Source: Panax quinquefolius
Lineage: Eukaryota > Streptophyta > Magnoliopsida > Apiales > Araliaceae
Length of the DNA: 64,000 bases
Direction: 5' to 3'
Assembly (NCBI GenBank): GCA_020205615.1
Contig: CM035163.1
Location: 56,641,899 to 56,705,898, forward strand
Below, piece by piece: positions 36,120 through 47,988 of this stretch. The translations under genes and the position numbers were made by a program. Numbering within the stretch: the first letter of the stretch is position 1; every line of letters begins with the position of its first letter. The notes beneath the pieces are model-generated. The model ran no database searches. It was not told the origin of the DNA and saw only the letters and a program-made list of their open reading frames with translations.

Positions 36120-37958
36120 ATGTCTTCATCGACAGTTAGCCGCATTGATTATACCCCACCAGTATTGGTGGCCTCCTGTTTGAGATCGTGGTATGATGGT
36201 TTGTCATCCCCAGATCGGGTGATTGTAGACCAGCTATTGCGACACTCTATAACCCTCTTGATGTTCTAGGTTCCATTGGGTTTTGTAGAGGGTATGCTGG
36301 AGCACTGGGTACCAGATAGGCAGGTGTTTCGATTTAAGACTCAGGAGTTAACTCCTACCTTAGAGGAGTATGAAGCGATCGATGATGATCCGTAGATTGG
36401 GAGAGGCCTTATGCTTTCGAGATGGGTGTAGGAGATATGGAAATGACGGTTTATGACCCTCATAGGTTTGAGGTGCAGGGTTGCCTTAGATGATATCTCC
36501 TCAGGGCATGTAGTGTCCATGCGTTTTCTGATAGACATATTTGGCTCTTTGGACAATTATGTACAGCACTCCGGGGATTTCACCATATCAGAGGATGATT
36601 GGCGTATTACCAGAGTAGATGTACTCTTGATGTGTGTAGTGGCTTATTTGTACATGCCACTATACATGGATTATTTAAACATCAACGTGGTTATGGCAAT
36701 GCGGGCTCTCCGGGAGGGACATACCATTTTATCGATGATTATGACAGAGACCTCGAGGTCGGCCACGTATTGCCACACCCATCCTGCAGGGGTATTTTAG
36801 GCAGTTTGGTCTTACTGTATGTGTGGTTTATGACACACTTGAGACTGATTAGCACATTCCGATGCCATGAGTATTGCTTTTCCCATGAGATAACCATGTC
36901 TTACTCCTTTTAGCCGGCGAATTGTACAGATGCAACTTCTTGGTCGGTTTTTTTATCAGGGATCGAGGATCCATTTGATATTTTTCCGTGCTCAGGGATT
37001 AGTTCTCCCTACGGCTTCATCACTCATGCATCTAGAATTGATTATCTTCCTCTGGCTGGTTTGAGGGGTGTGACCACTTATCATCCACTGGCTGTGATGT
37101 CACAGTTTGACCAGTTCCAAGATGTTCATCCCTTCGACGGGGCATTAGGTCAGCGTATGTCTTCTCGGCTTTTATCAGTAGAGGATTTTTCCAGGGTTTA
37201 TGCCTGTTGGGCCCAGCGTGAGAGGGCTGATTTTACTACTAGCCATCCAAGTCGTTCTACAGATTATTCTGTTTGGTTGGAGGCAGAGATTACATCGGCT
37301 GGGGTTGTATCCACAGAGCCGGGGATTTGTTCTGACAGTGGGGAGCCCATGGAGGACATTGATTCTCCCACTAAGGATCACTCCACATTCTGCAGAGTAT
37401 TTAGAGCAGAGTCTGCATCTGATGACATTTGAGAGGGATCAGGCTAGAGCCTTGAAGCTGTTTGCTTGGTTGATAGTAGCCCTGGTTGACTCTCTCAGTA
37501 TTTCTATTATTGTCACTCCACATTTTGCAGAGTATTTAGAGTAGGGTCTGCATCTGATGACATTTGAGAGGGATCAGGCTAGAGCCTTGAAGTTGACAAC
37601 TCTTTCTGGTAGAGATGCCGCTCTATTTGAGAGAGATGATGCTTTAGCTCATAGAGACACAACTGTTGTTAAACGGGATGAGGCTAGATTATCTAGAGAT
37701 ATAGTTGTTATTGAGTGGGATGGTTCTATATTTGCTTGAGATGCCGCTATTACAGATAGTACTGCATTGGGGTCCCATACTGCTGATATCATTGTAGAGA
37801 TGAACACATTCATTGATGAGCATAGTGTCACCATGCAGATGGTTGTGGATCTCTTGGCTTGTGTAGATACCCTTAGGAAAGAGCTCACAGAGTTACACCA
37901 TTCTTTTGAGAGGGATGCCATGTTGGATTTGATAGCACGCTTATCCACGGGTTTGTAG
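36120..37958 (+). pseudogene. Tat additional ORF, plant-mobile-domain-like protein
   Basis: Plus-strand frames, broken by stops, with the layout of the uncharacterised plant proteins carried by Tat/Ogre-type elements (plant-mobile-domain or DUF7745-like; name from memory). Seen in order: ELTPTLEEYEAI near 36340, VDVLLMCVVAYLYMPLYMDY then ALREGHTILSMIMTETSRSA around 36615-36760, and DYLPLAGLRGVTTYHPLAVM then SQFDQFQDVHPF near 37040-37140. The C-terminal part is a charged, coiled-coil-like stretch with repeated ERDxA and KRDEA words (37420-37940). A direct duplication of about 80 bp (37376-37466 and 37510-37592) lies in this part. The role is unknown. It is not intact. Confidence 0.65.
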
Positions 37959-38706
37959 ATTATCTTGGATTTTCCTGCATAGACTAGCTTAGCCATTTTT
38001 GTCATATACAGTACACATTGTATATATCAAACAGTATTATATGACAAGGAAATATATTTTGATTCAATGCCCTTTTAGTTATGCCTTGTTACTTGCTTGA
38101 TAGTTTCCTGTTTCTCCAGGGCTTGTGATCTTGATGTATTCTGAACTCCCCCTTGATGGATGGACATTGAGATGTCTCAGTATCTTTTAGAATGGATCAT
38201 TGATCAATGTATTCCCCTACCCTTTGGTGTCTTGGGACTAGTTTTTATATATAGTTATGGAGAGGATGGTGACTTTCCTCTTGCCGGTATTGGGGAGCCC
38301 AGGTAGTTCCATCTCTTATGGATTGGTGTTTCTCTTTGAGGACACAACCGCAGCTCAGATGGTCGCCGATTCTTCCATTGGTATGGGGAGACCAGATAGT
38401 TCCATCCCTTTGGTCTAAGTCGATGATGTGTGGTTTGAAGGTTTGAAGGATGATCCCAGTACCATTTGACAAGTTTTTATGTTTTGGTAGGGGTGAGACC
38501 GCACTGTGAATGGCTGCCTACGTACTCCCATTGAGAAGGGGGAGATCAGGTCTGCGTAGTTCGAACCTAGCGTGAAAAGGTTCAAAGTTGTAAGTGGTGA
38601 AAAAGGTGTAGAGATGTTTTTTTTTTGTTTTTTCTGTAGTTAGATCAGACCATAAAAATGGCTGCCTCCCGTGTATTGGGGAGATCAGGTCTACGTAGTT
38701 TGCCCC
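37959..38706. other. Non-coding DNA between additional ORF and pol end
   Basis: No coding frame is supported. GGGGAGACCAGATAGTTCCA, GGGGAGCCCAGGTAGTTCCA and GGGGAGATCAGGTCTGCGTA-like segments recur, forming a loose repeat. Confidence 0.5.
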
Positions 38707-38887
38707 TGATGGGATAAACTGCAGATGTGAAAAGTTTTATCCCTAGTGGGATAAACTGAAGTTGTGAAATGTTTGCTCCCAAGTGGGACAAACTGAAGGT
38801 GTGAAATGTTTGATCCCTGGTGGGACAAACTAAAGGTGTGAAATGTTTGATCCTTGGTGGGATAAACTGAAGGTTTGAAATGTTTTG
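38707..38887. repeat. Tandem repeat, 37-bp unit, about five copies
   Basis: Unit GTGGGA(T/C)AAACTGAAGG then TGTGAAATGTTTGATCCCTG. Five successive copies differ by only a few substitutions. It lies just past the stop of the Tat polyprotein. Confidence 0.9.
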
Positions 38888-38948
38888 AAAACTTGAATTG
38901 ACGGGGGATCTGGTGATCCAAAACCAAGATGCTGGTTTGCAGGTAACT

Positions 38949-39915
38949 TTAGACATAGTACCATTTCACGGTGTCTGAGTTAATGAGCTGTGGAAATTTA
39001 TCGCCATCCATCTCTTGTAATCTGAGGGCTCCTCCTATCAATACCTCCTTGACAACAAACGGGCCTTCCCAATTTGGGGTGAATTTTCCTTTAGATTGAT
39101 CTTGGTTGTCAAGAACCTTCTTCAAGACCAAGTCATGTTCTTTGAACTACCGTAGCTAGACTTTTCTGTTGTAGGATCTAGCAATCCTTTGTTGGTATTA
39201 CTGACCATGGAAGATGGCTAAGGCCTACCTTTCATCTATTAGAGACAATTGGTGGTACCGATCTTGTAACCATTGATCTTCATCCAGCTGAGCGTCTATT
39301 AACACTCTAAGAGATCCCATTTCCACTTCTATAGGGAGAACTGTTTCCATGCCATAGGTTAATGAGTAGGGGGTTGCCCTAGTGAAAGTGCACATTGACG
39401 TTCTGTAGGCTAATAGAGTCAGAGGCAACAAGTCAGGCCATCCTTTGTGATTGGCGAACATCTTTTGCATGATCTTTTTGATATTCTTATTAGCCGCTTC
39501 AACAGAACCATTCATCTTTGGACGATAGATGACGGAGTTGAGATGTTTGATGTGGAATTTATTGCATAACTCCTCCATCATTTGGTTATTGAGGTTTTTA
39601 GCATTGTCTGACACAATCACCTCTGGTTGTCCATATCGACAGATGACAATATTTCTGATGAAACCAATGATAACCTCTTTAGTAACCCTGGGGGAAGAGG
39701 CTGCTTCTACCCACTTGGAGAAGTATTCGATCATGGTGAAGATAAACCGATGATCATTATTGGCTTTGGGCTCGATGGGCCCGATCACATCCATTCCCCA
39801 TATTGAGAAGGCTCAGGGCGAACTCATATTATGGAGCTCCCTTAGAGGGGGCGTAGATAACATTCCCATGAATTTGGCATTGGTAACATCTCTTGATATG
39901 ATCATCACAGTCAGC

Positions 39916-39949
<34 letters not shown>

Positions 39950-39988
39950 AGAAATGCCTTATTCTTAGGATTTTCTTGGCAAGTAGAG
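38949..39988 (-). pseudogene. Tat integrase, catalytic core and C-terminus
   Basis: The minus-strand frame 39225-39794 holds the core: first aspartate in MDVIGPIEPKAN, second in VIVSDNAKNLNN, and glutamate in NGSVEAANKNIKKI, so the DDE triad is intact. It ends ...YHQLSLIDER before a stop. A C-terminal segment continues at 38949-39131 (GKFTPNWEGPFVVKEV). Upstream (39813-39988) is the rest of the zinc-finger region: LLAKKILRIRHFWLS, then a leucine-serine run made by a GA microsatellite, then HNMSS. The N-terminal half of the zinc finger is at 47083-47232, moved away by a nested element. Confidence 0.9.
39919..39948. repeat. (GA)n microsatellite inside integrase
   Basis: About 14 GAG repeats on the plus strand. 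It encodes alternating leucine and serine on the minus strand within the zinc-finger to core region. Confidence 0.9.
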
Positions 39989-42900
39989 TGTAAGACCCCA
40001 AATTTTACAAAATGAAAGTATTCAATTTTTATAATTATTATTCTATTTAGTAAATGGTTAAATTGATAAAAGTTTAAAGTTAAGGATCATTTTTCAAAGT
40101 AAGCAAGTTGTCATAAAATAAATAGGTAGTAAAAAAATGCGATGTCTGGCATGGTTGCATAGTAGCACACAGTATTGATTATTGATGCTTACGTGAGAAG
40201 TCACTCAGTTATACTCAATTATTGCTATAGTAATTGCTGCATCATATCTCTCATATTATTGATTTACATTATTATCATAGTATCATCTGCATTATATGAT
40301 ATATTATTAAATTAATAATTGAGACGACAAAGTTATTTATATTATTAAATTGCAATATTTACAATGTCTAGAAGTTCTGTCAAGAAGAGGTTTGGTCATC
40401 TAATTGCGCGCCAATAAGGAGAAATCCTTATCGGAAAGCCCCCTCTTTCCTGGGAACGACATTGTTGTTAAATATTGTGAGTTATAATATTAATGATGAA
40501 TAAGTTCGTGTTGATTAAAGATGAAATTGATAGTTTCATTGTGTTGGAATTATTAGTGTTAGTGGAAATCGACATTTATTTCGATATTAATTGATGTTTG
40601 GAAGTTATAATTGACCGATTCAGATAATGCTTAGAATAAATGAGCAATTAATTGCTATTAATTCACATGCTTATAACTATGTGTTCACATGCTTATAACT
40701 TTTGTTATTCCATTCTGTTAATATTCTGTTGGAATATCCTGTCTGTACGGATTATGCTAGACCTGGTTCCATTCTTTATTATTCTGTTGTAATATCCTGT
40801 CTGTGTGGATTATGCTAGAATTCGGTTCCATTCTTTATTATTACATTGGAATATCCCCAAAATGCATGCGGATTACGCTAGACTGGTTCCATTCATTATT
40901 ATTACATTGGAATATCACATGCATGCGGATTACATTTAGACACGGTTCCATTCTTTATTATTACATTGGAATAACACATGCATGCTTGGATCTATCGCAT
41001 GCATGGTGAATTCTTTGTTATTACATTGGAATATCCCGTGCATGCGGATTCACGCATAACTTGGTTCCATTCTTTATTATTACATTGGAATAACACATAC
41101 ATGTGGATTATCACATGCATGGTGAATGATCCTTCGTATTCATTCCTTATTAAATTATGGAAATGATCTGCCTACATGGATTACCGCATGGCGGGTGAAA
41201 ATCTATTTGCAGTTTCATATATTCTATAATACTCATTTGGTTAAAGTTTTGGCTTCTATACTCCATGAAATTAGTAGAATATCCTGGATATTTGCGCTTC
41301 ATCTGGTATCTTTTCGTGGAAATATTCTTCTAAGCATTCTTGAATTTTACTCCACAAAGCAGTATCATGTTGACAATTTGGACGTAATTGATTTCAAGAT
41401 AAATTAACTTATAAATCTTTAAAATTTATTTTTGAACTTGTTTTATTGAATTATTATGTCATTGTCATCATTCTCATGCTTATATTGTGATGAAAGTCAT
41501 CTTTGGCTTACGTGCATAGATGGACTTGGTATGATTACGACCAGGGATTATTCGGTATAATCATGACTTGTAATGTTATAAATGATGTGGTAAAAGTCCT
41601 CAATAGCCCATAGTGCATTGATGGACAGTTATTGGTATGATTATAACTAGGGATTATTCGGTATAATCATGACCATTGATTATTACATGAATATCCTTGG
41701 CTGAAGTGCAGGGATGATTTGATGATGTGGATTATTTATTAAGCTGAGTCTCAGCAATAAAATATTGATTATACACTTTTAATTCGTAAAAGATAGTAGA
41801 TATCATGCTCTACTTGACTCTTCTAAAATCTGATTTGTATGTCTTTGGCTGTGTAGTGCAAAGATGAATTGTTAATGAATATCTTTGGCCGTAGTGCAAA
41901 GATGAATTTATTAGTATGATTATGAGCAAGAATTTTGATTTGGTATAACCATAATTTTTGATGTTTCAGGTGAAGATAAGTGATGAAAATTATCTTCGTC
42001 CTAGGTGCAAAGAGGAAGTTAGAATCACAATTATGATTATGAGTTATTCATATGATTGTGGACAGGAATTATTGATTGATGCTATAGGGATAAAACATTA
42101 TTGGTGGACTTTTAACATGGAGTAGATAATAGATCTGATGGTCTATTTGACTCTTCTAATGGATTGCTCGTTCCGCTGCAACTATGGTTGAAAAGTTTTA
42201 TCATCTACCATATGTTCTAAATCTCTGATTTATTACTGATGAAGGCTATTGATGATGTAAATTATCTTTAGTTATGATATTCTTTACTGGGCTAGTTGTG
42301 CTCACCCTTTTGCTTCACAATTCCTTTTAGGTAATAAGAGTGTAGCTGGGTCGAGCGGGGGTAATAGGAGAATAGAACGGTGGTCTATAGCTGTTGAGGT
42401 TCTCCCTAAATAGTATGGAAATAATTTTATTGAGAATTTTAGATAAGTTTGTCGTATTGTATACATCATTTCATATTTAATTTTGGTGAACCGAATTGGG
42501 TGAGGTGAACCTAACTTTGGAAGGGTGTTTTGCCATTATCATACAAGATGTCTAATGACATACTGACCTCGTATATTATCATCTGACGTGGTTGTGCACA
42601 TCCACTTCTTTGAGTATATGTACGAGCACTACTATATAATCTTGGAGTTTGTTTGAAATATGATTCTCAATTGGAGACAATGGAGATAATTATAAGTCAA
42701 GAGAAGACTCACCATTGGAAAGAAGATGATAGTAATCTTCTTATTTTTCTTTGGGGACTATTAGATTACGCTTGAGGATAATTTTGTGGACATATAATAT
42801 CTATCATAACCTAGATTTAATGACCTCCCATGCACGAAGGTTTCTTGAGTATTTTCCAAAGATTTTAATTTCTAAAATAGTTATTATTTGTACTTTTATG

Positions 42901-43097
42901 TAAAGTACCATTGTAAGGTTGTGGTCGAGACACACATGAGAGTTATATACATTTGTATTAAAACTCACAGGTTTAAGCGTGGTCGTAATACATACGATAG
43001 TTCAACAGTTGTATAAATGAAGTTTGTAAATGATTTTTATAGTGTGATATCTGGCGACTCAGAAGGGGTCGTGTGGACCTATTTTGGGGGTGTCACA
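39989..43097 (+). repeat. 5' LTR of Tekay-family derivative
   Basis: TGTAAGACCCC to GGGGGTGTCACA, 3.1 kb. Compared with the 3' LTR it lacks about 500 bp, corresponding to 44110-44600 (including the promoter region). It has six hairpin units (40700-41100) and a plus-strand 93-codon ORF (41126-41407). Confidence 0.92.
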
Positions 43098-43431
43098 AAT
43101 GGTATCAAAGCTTAGGGATATGGTCGCTGGCGGAGATAAGAGTCTAGAACTAGGAGGGGAGAGAAAAGTTAGATACTTCGCTAGTTTGTGACTTACCTAA
43201 GCTGAAATTGTTTACTCGATAAGTTGACAAATTGTGATATGTCAATTAACCTTTGTTTTGAAGATATATTCTAGAATGATATCTAAAATACAGGAGATGA
43301 GCAATGGAAAAATTATGATAAAGAGGAAATATCTAAGCTGAAATTGTTTACTTGATAAGCAATGTATTCTCATCTCTTCGAATTACCAGGTACGTAAATT
43401 TCGAGGGCAAAATTTCATAAGGAGGGGAGAT
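43098..43431 (+). other. Residual internal region: PBS, leader, PPT
   Basis: Begins AATGGTATCAAAGCTTAGGG (PBS from 43100), keeps about 200 bp of leader resembling 20020-20195 on the other strand, then jumps to AAATTTCGAGGGCAAAATTT and the PPT AAGGAGGGGAGA (43419-43430). The words AAGCTGAAATTGTTTACT and GATAAG occur twice. Gag-pol is deleted. Confidence 0.88.
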
Positions 43432-46400
43432 TGTAAGGCCCCGAATTTTACAAAATGAAAGTATTCAATTTTTATAATTATTGTTATATTTAATAAATGG
43501 TTAAATTGATAAAAGTTTAAAGTTAAGGGTCATTTTTCAAAGTAAGCAAGTTGTCATAAATTAACCAGTAGTAAAAGTACAGTAATACACGTGGTTGCAT
43601 AGTAGCACACGGTATTGATTGTTGATGCTTATGTGAGAAGTCACTCAGTTATACTCAATTATTGCTACAGTAATTGTTGCATCATATCTCCCATACTATT
43701 GATTCGATTATTGTCACAGTATCATCTGCATAATATGTTATATTATTAAATCCATAATTGAGACGACAAAGTTATTTATTTTATTAAATTGAAATATTTA
43801 ATATGTCAGAAGTTACATCGAGGAGAGGTTTGGTTATCTAATTGCGGCATGATAAGGAGAAATCCTTATCGGAAAGCCCTCTTTCTTGGGAGCGACACGG
43901 TTGTTAAATATTGTGAGTTATAATATTAATGATGAATAAGTTCGTGTTGATTAAAGATGAAATTGATAGTTCCATTGTGTTAGAATTATTAGTGTTAGTG
44001 GAAATTGACATTTATTTCGATATTAATTGATGTCTGGAAGTTATCTTGACGGTTGGGTAATTAACTTAGGATAAATGAGCAATTAATTGCTATTAATTCA
44101 CATGATTATAACTATTTGTTTACATGTGTGTACTATTGATTCACATTCTTGTACTATTAGGGAGTTGGTGCAAGATTGATAATATTTGCATGACTAAGTT
44201 AAAAATGGAGGTATAAATGGAGAGTACTTATCGTAATCAGTATTTTCACATGATTATAACTATTGATTCACATGATTGAAATATTGATTCACATTATTTA
44301 CTATTGGGGAGGTGGTGCAAGTTTGATAATACTTGCAGGACTAAATTAAAATGAAAGAAAAGTTGAAGGTATTGTCTTGTAATATTTTGAGCCCCAAAGC
44401 GTGCAATTATCGAAACTATATTTTTCTATAAATAGAAGCTCATTCTTCCTTCATTTCTCACCAATTCACTAAAGCTATAGAGCAATTATTATAGAGAGAA
44501 AGAAGAAGAAGTCTGCGCTACCTCTACTCAAGTATCCTGTTTCTTTTTAAGGTAAAGGTGTTATTTCTTTCGCATTCATGAAGAGAGCTTACATTATTCC
44601 ATTCTTTATTATTATGTTGGAATAACTTTAATCATGCAATACGCATACATAGTGAAATTCTTCATTATTCCATTCTTTATTATTATGTTAGAATAACTTT
44701 GTCTAGCGAAATCTGACATACGTGGTGAAATTCTTACGTTATTCCATTCTTTATTATTACATTTGGAATATCATATACATGCGGATTATGCTAGAACTGG
44801 TTCCATTCTTTATTATTACATTGGAATATCACATGCATGCGGATTACACTAGACACTGGTTCCATTCATTGTTATTACATTGGAATATCACATGCGTGTA
44901 GATTACGCTGTTGACTGGTTCCATTCTTTATTATTACATTGGAATAACACTTTGCATGCGATTCTATCGCATGCATGGTGAATTCTTTATTATTCCATTC
45001 TTTATTATTACATTTGGAATATCACATGCGTGCGGATTACTGGCGACTGATTCCATTCTTTATTATTCTATTGGAATAACTTTGCCATACATGTGAATTA
45101 TCACATGCATGGTGAATGATCCTTCATATTCATTCCTTATTAAATTATGGAAATGATGCATCTACATGGATTACTGCATGGTGAGGAAAATCCATTTACA
45201 GTTTTCATATATTCTATGATATTCATTTGGTTAAAGTTTTGGCTTCTATACTCCATGAAATTAGTAGAATATCCTGGATATTTGCGCTTCATCCGGTATC
45301 TTTTCATGGAAATATTCTTCTGAGCATTCTTGAATTTTACTCCACAAAGCCGTATCATGTCGATAATTTGGACGTAATTGATTTCAAGATAAATTAACTT
45401 ATAAATCTTTAAAATTTATTTTTGAACTTGTTTTATTGAATTATTATGTCATTGTCATCATTCTCATGCTTATATTGTGATGAAAGTTATCTTTGGCTTA
45501 CGTGCATAGATGGACTTGGTATGATTATGACCAGGGATTATTTGGTATAATCATGACCTGTAATGTTATAAATGATGTGGTAAAAGTCCTCATTGGCCCG
45601 TAGTGCATTCATGGACAGTTATTGGTACGATTATAACCAGGGATTATTCTGTATAATCATGACCATTGATTATTACATGAATATCCTTGGCTGAAGTGCA
45701 GGGATGATTCGATGATGTGGATTATTTATTAAGCTGAGTCTCAGCAATAAAATATTGATTATACACTTTTAATTCGTAAAAGATAGCTGATATCATGCTC
45801 TACTTGACTCTTCTAAAATACAGTTGTATGTCTTTGGCCTGTAGTGCAAAGATGAATTGTTAATGAATATCTTTTGCCGTAGTGCAAAGATGATTTTATT
45901 AGTATGATTATGAGCAGAAATTTTGATTTGGTATAACTATGATTTTTGATGTTTCAGGTGAAGATAGGTGATGAAAATTATCTTTGTCCTGGGTGCGAAG
46001 AGGAAGTTAGAATCACAATTATGATTATGAGTTATTCATATGATTGTGGACAGGAATTGTTGATTGATGTTACAGGGATAAAACATTATTGGTGGACTTT
46101 TAACATGGAAAAGATAATAGATCTGATGGTCTATTTGGCTCTTCTAATGGATTTCTCGTTCCTCTGCAACTATGGTTGAAAAGTTTTATCATCTACCATA
46201 TGTTCTAAATCTCTGATTTATTACTGATGAAGGCTATTGATGATGTAAATTATCTTTAGTCATGATATTCTTTATTGGGCTAGTTGTGCTTTCCCTTTTG
46301 CTTCACAATTCCTTTCAGGTAATAAAAGTGTAAATTTGATTTGCGGCGAGGTAACGAGGAGAATAGAGCGGTGGTCTATAGGCATTGAGGTTCTCCTAAA

Positions 46401-47082
46401 TAGTATAGAAATAATTTTATTGAGAACTTAAGATAAGTGTGTCGTATTGTATACGTCATTTGATATTTAATTTTGGTGAACCGAATAGGGTGAGGTGAAC
46501 CCAACTTTGGAAGGGTGTTTTGCCACTATCATACAAGATGTCTAATGACATACAACCTCATGTTATCATAAGACGAGGGGTTGTGCATGTTCACTTGCTG
46601 AGTATATTTACGAGCACTACCTATATAATCTTGGAGTTTGTTTGAAATATGATTCTGAATTGGAGACAATGGAGATAATTATAAGTCAAGAGAAGACTCA
46701 CCATTGGAAAGAAGATGATAGCAATCTTCTTATTTTTCTTTGGGGACTATTGGGTCAACCAAGGATAATTCTGTGGACATATGATATCTATCATAACCTA
46801 GACGCATGGCCTCCCATGTACGAAGGTTTCCTTGAGTATTTTCTAAAGATTTTAATTTCTAAAATAGTTATTGACTGTACTTTTATGTAAAGTACCATTG
46901 TAAGGTTGTGGTTGAGGCACCATGAGAGTTACATACATTTGTATTAAAACTCACAGTTTAACTGTGGTCGTATTCTGCACGATAGTTCAACAGTTGTATA
47001 AATGAAGTTTGTAAATGATTTTTATAGTATGATATCTGACGACTCAGAATGGGTTGTGTGGACCTATTTTGGGGGCGTCACA
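43432..47082 (+). repeat. 3' LTR of Tekay-family derivative
   Basis: TGTAAGGCCCC to GGGGGCGTCACA, 3.65 kb. It has about eight hairpin units (44590-45080). A TTCTATAAATAGAAGC promoter sequence lies near 44424-44440. The LTR-internal ORF is frameshifted here. Confidence 0.92.
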
Positions 47083-47232
47083 TAGATGGTCGCTCATGTG
47101 TGGGCCACATACTCCACCATGGATTTCATCCATGAGCCTCTGAGCTTGGTCTTTGTCTAGATATCTGAGCAGGCAGAATCCAATATCTCTTTTGTAGAGT
47201 GCGTCTCCGTTTAGGTAGAATTTTATTGCCAA
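47083..47232 (-). pseudogene. Tat integrase, N-terminal zinc-finger half
   Basis: The minus frame reads FYLNGDALYKRDIGFCLLRY, then LMDEIHGGVCGPHMSDHL, the start of the HHCC domain. It is cut at 47083 by the nested Tekay derivative and continues at 39988. Confidence 0.88.
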
Positions 47233-47286
47233 TCTGTAGATCCGCTTTCTTTTAGCTTGACTCGCCTCAATGGGTGTATATCCATC

Positions 47287-47988
47287 TCACAGATACTCCT
47301 TGATATCCTGATACCAAGGGTGTTGGATGGGAGGCAGCTCATCCGATACTTCTCCAATGTAGTTCCCATAGGCTGGAGCCTTTTGTGGGAAAAATGTGAT
47401 ATTTGACATGTCTTCCTTATCAAGTATGTTGATCAAGGAGGCCAAAGTTGCTAGTGCATCCACAAAGTCATTTTTATTCTGAGGAATGTGGAGGACTGAT
47501 ATTTCTTCAAACTCCAAAGCCATCTGGATAACTTGTCGATGGTAAGGCAACAAATGTAATTCTTTGGTGTGATAGATCCCAGTGGTTTGTCTGATTACCA
47601 ATTCAGAATCTCCAAAGATAGTTAACCGTCTAATGCCCATGGATTGGGCTAGTTTCAACCCCATGATACATCCTTTATACTCAGCTGTGTTATTGGTGCT
47701 GGAAAACTGTAATTTAACGACAACGAGATACTGCTTCCCCGAAATGGACACTAAAACTGCTCCAGCTCTAGAACCTTTCATGTTTATAGCTCCATCAAAA
47801 TACATCTTCCATGGTTGGTGTGTATTATCCTGATGGTGTAGCTGAACTGTCATTACCCCTTCATCTGGGAAATAAGTTTCCAAGAGTTTGAAATCCCCTA
47901 CAGGTGCGGAGTCTAGTTGATCCGCAATTCCTTGACCTTTGGTAGACTTTTGAGTCACGTAAATGATGTCAAATTGCTGTAGGATCAA
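47287..47988 (-). pseudogene. Tat second RNase H (dual RNase H)
   Basis: A 233-codon minus-strand frame, the longest undamaged piece of this element. It begins in the end of the first RNase H (QQFDIIYVTQKSTKGQGIAD) and a linker (FPDEGVMTV). A complete second RNase H follows: WKMYFDGAINMKGSRAGAV with the first aspartate, NNTAEYKGCIMGL with the glutamate, IFGDSELVIRQ with an aspartate, and NDFVDALATLASL with the last aspartate. All four metal-binding positions are kept. A second RNase H of this type is characteristic of Tat elements. It is followed by a linker toward integrase ending HPWYQDIKEYL. Confidence 0.9.

Larger units (their letters stand above)
39989..47082 (+). mobile_element. Tekay-family derivative with two LTRs and almost no internal region
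   Basis: LTRs at 39989-43097 and 43432-47082 flank just 334 bp that retain a PBS at the left and a PPT at the right. The flanking Tat sequence has TAGAG at 39984-39988 and TAGAT at 47083-47087. Removing the element and one copy restores the reading HMSDHL then LAKKIL of the Tat integrase, which confirms the borders. All of gag-pol is gone, so any movement must have relied on proteins from elsewhere. Its LTRs are homologous to the minus-strand Tekay LTRs. Confidence 0.92.

Noticed and set aside
39225..39794. Endogenous pararetrovirus (caulimovirid) origin of the pol fragments
   Set aside because: Integrase with a DDE triad, LTRs, tRNA-Met PBS and chromodomains identify Ty3/gypsy elements; no movement or coat protein is seen.
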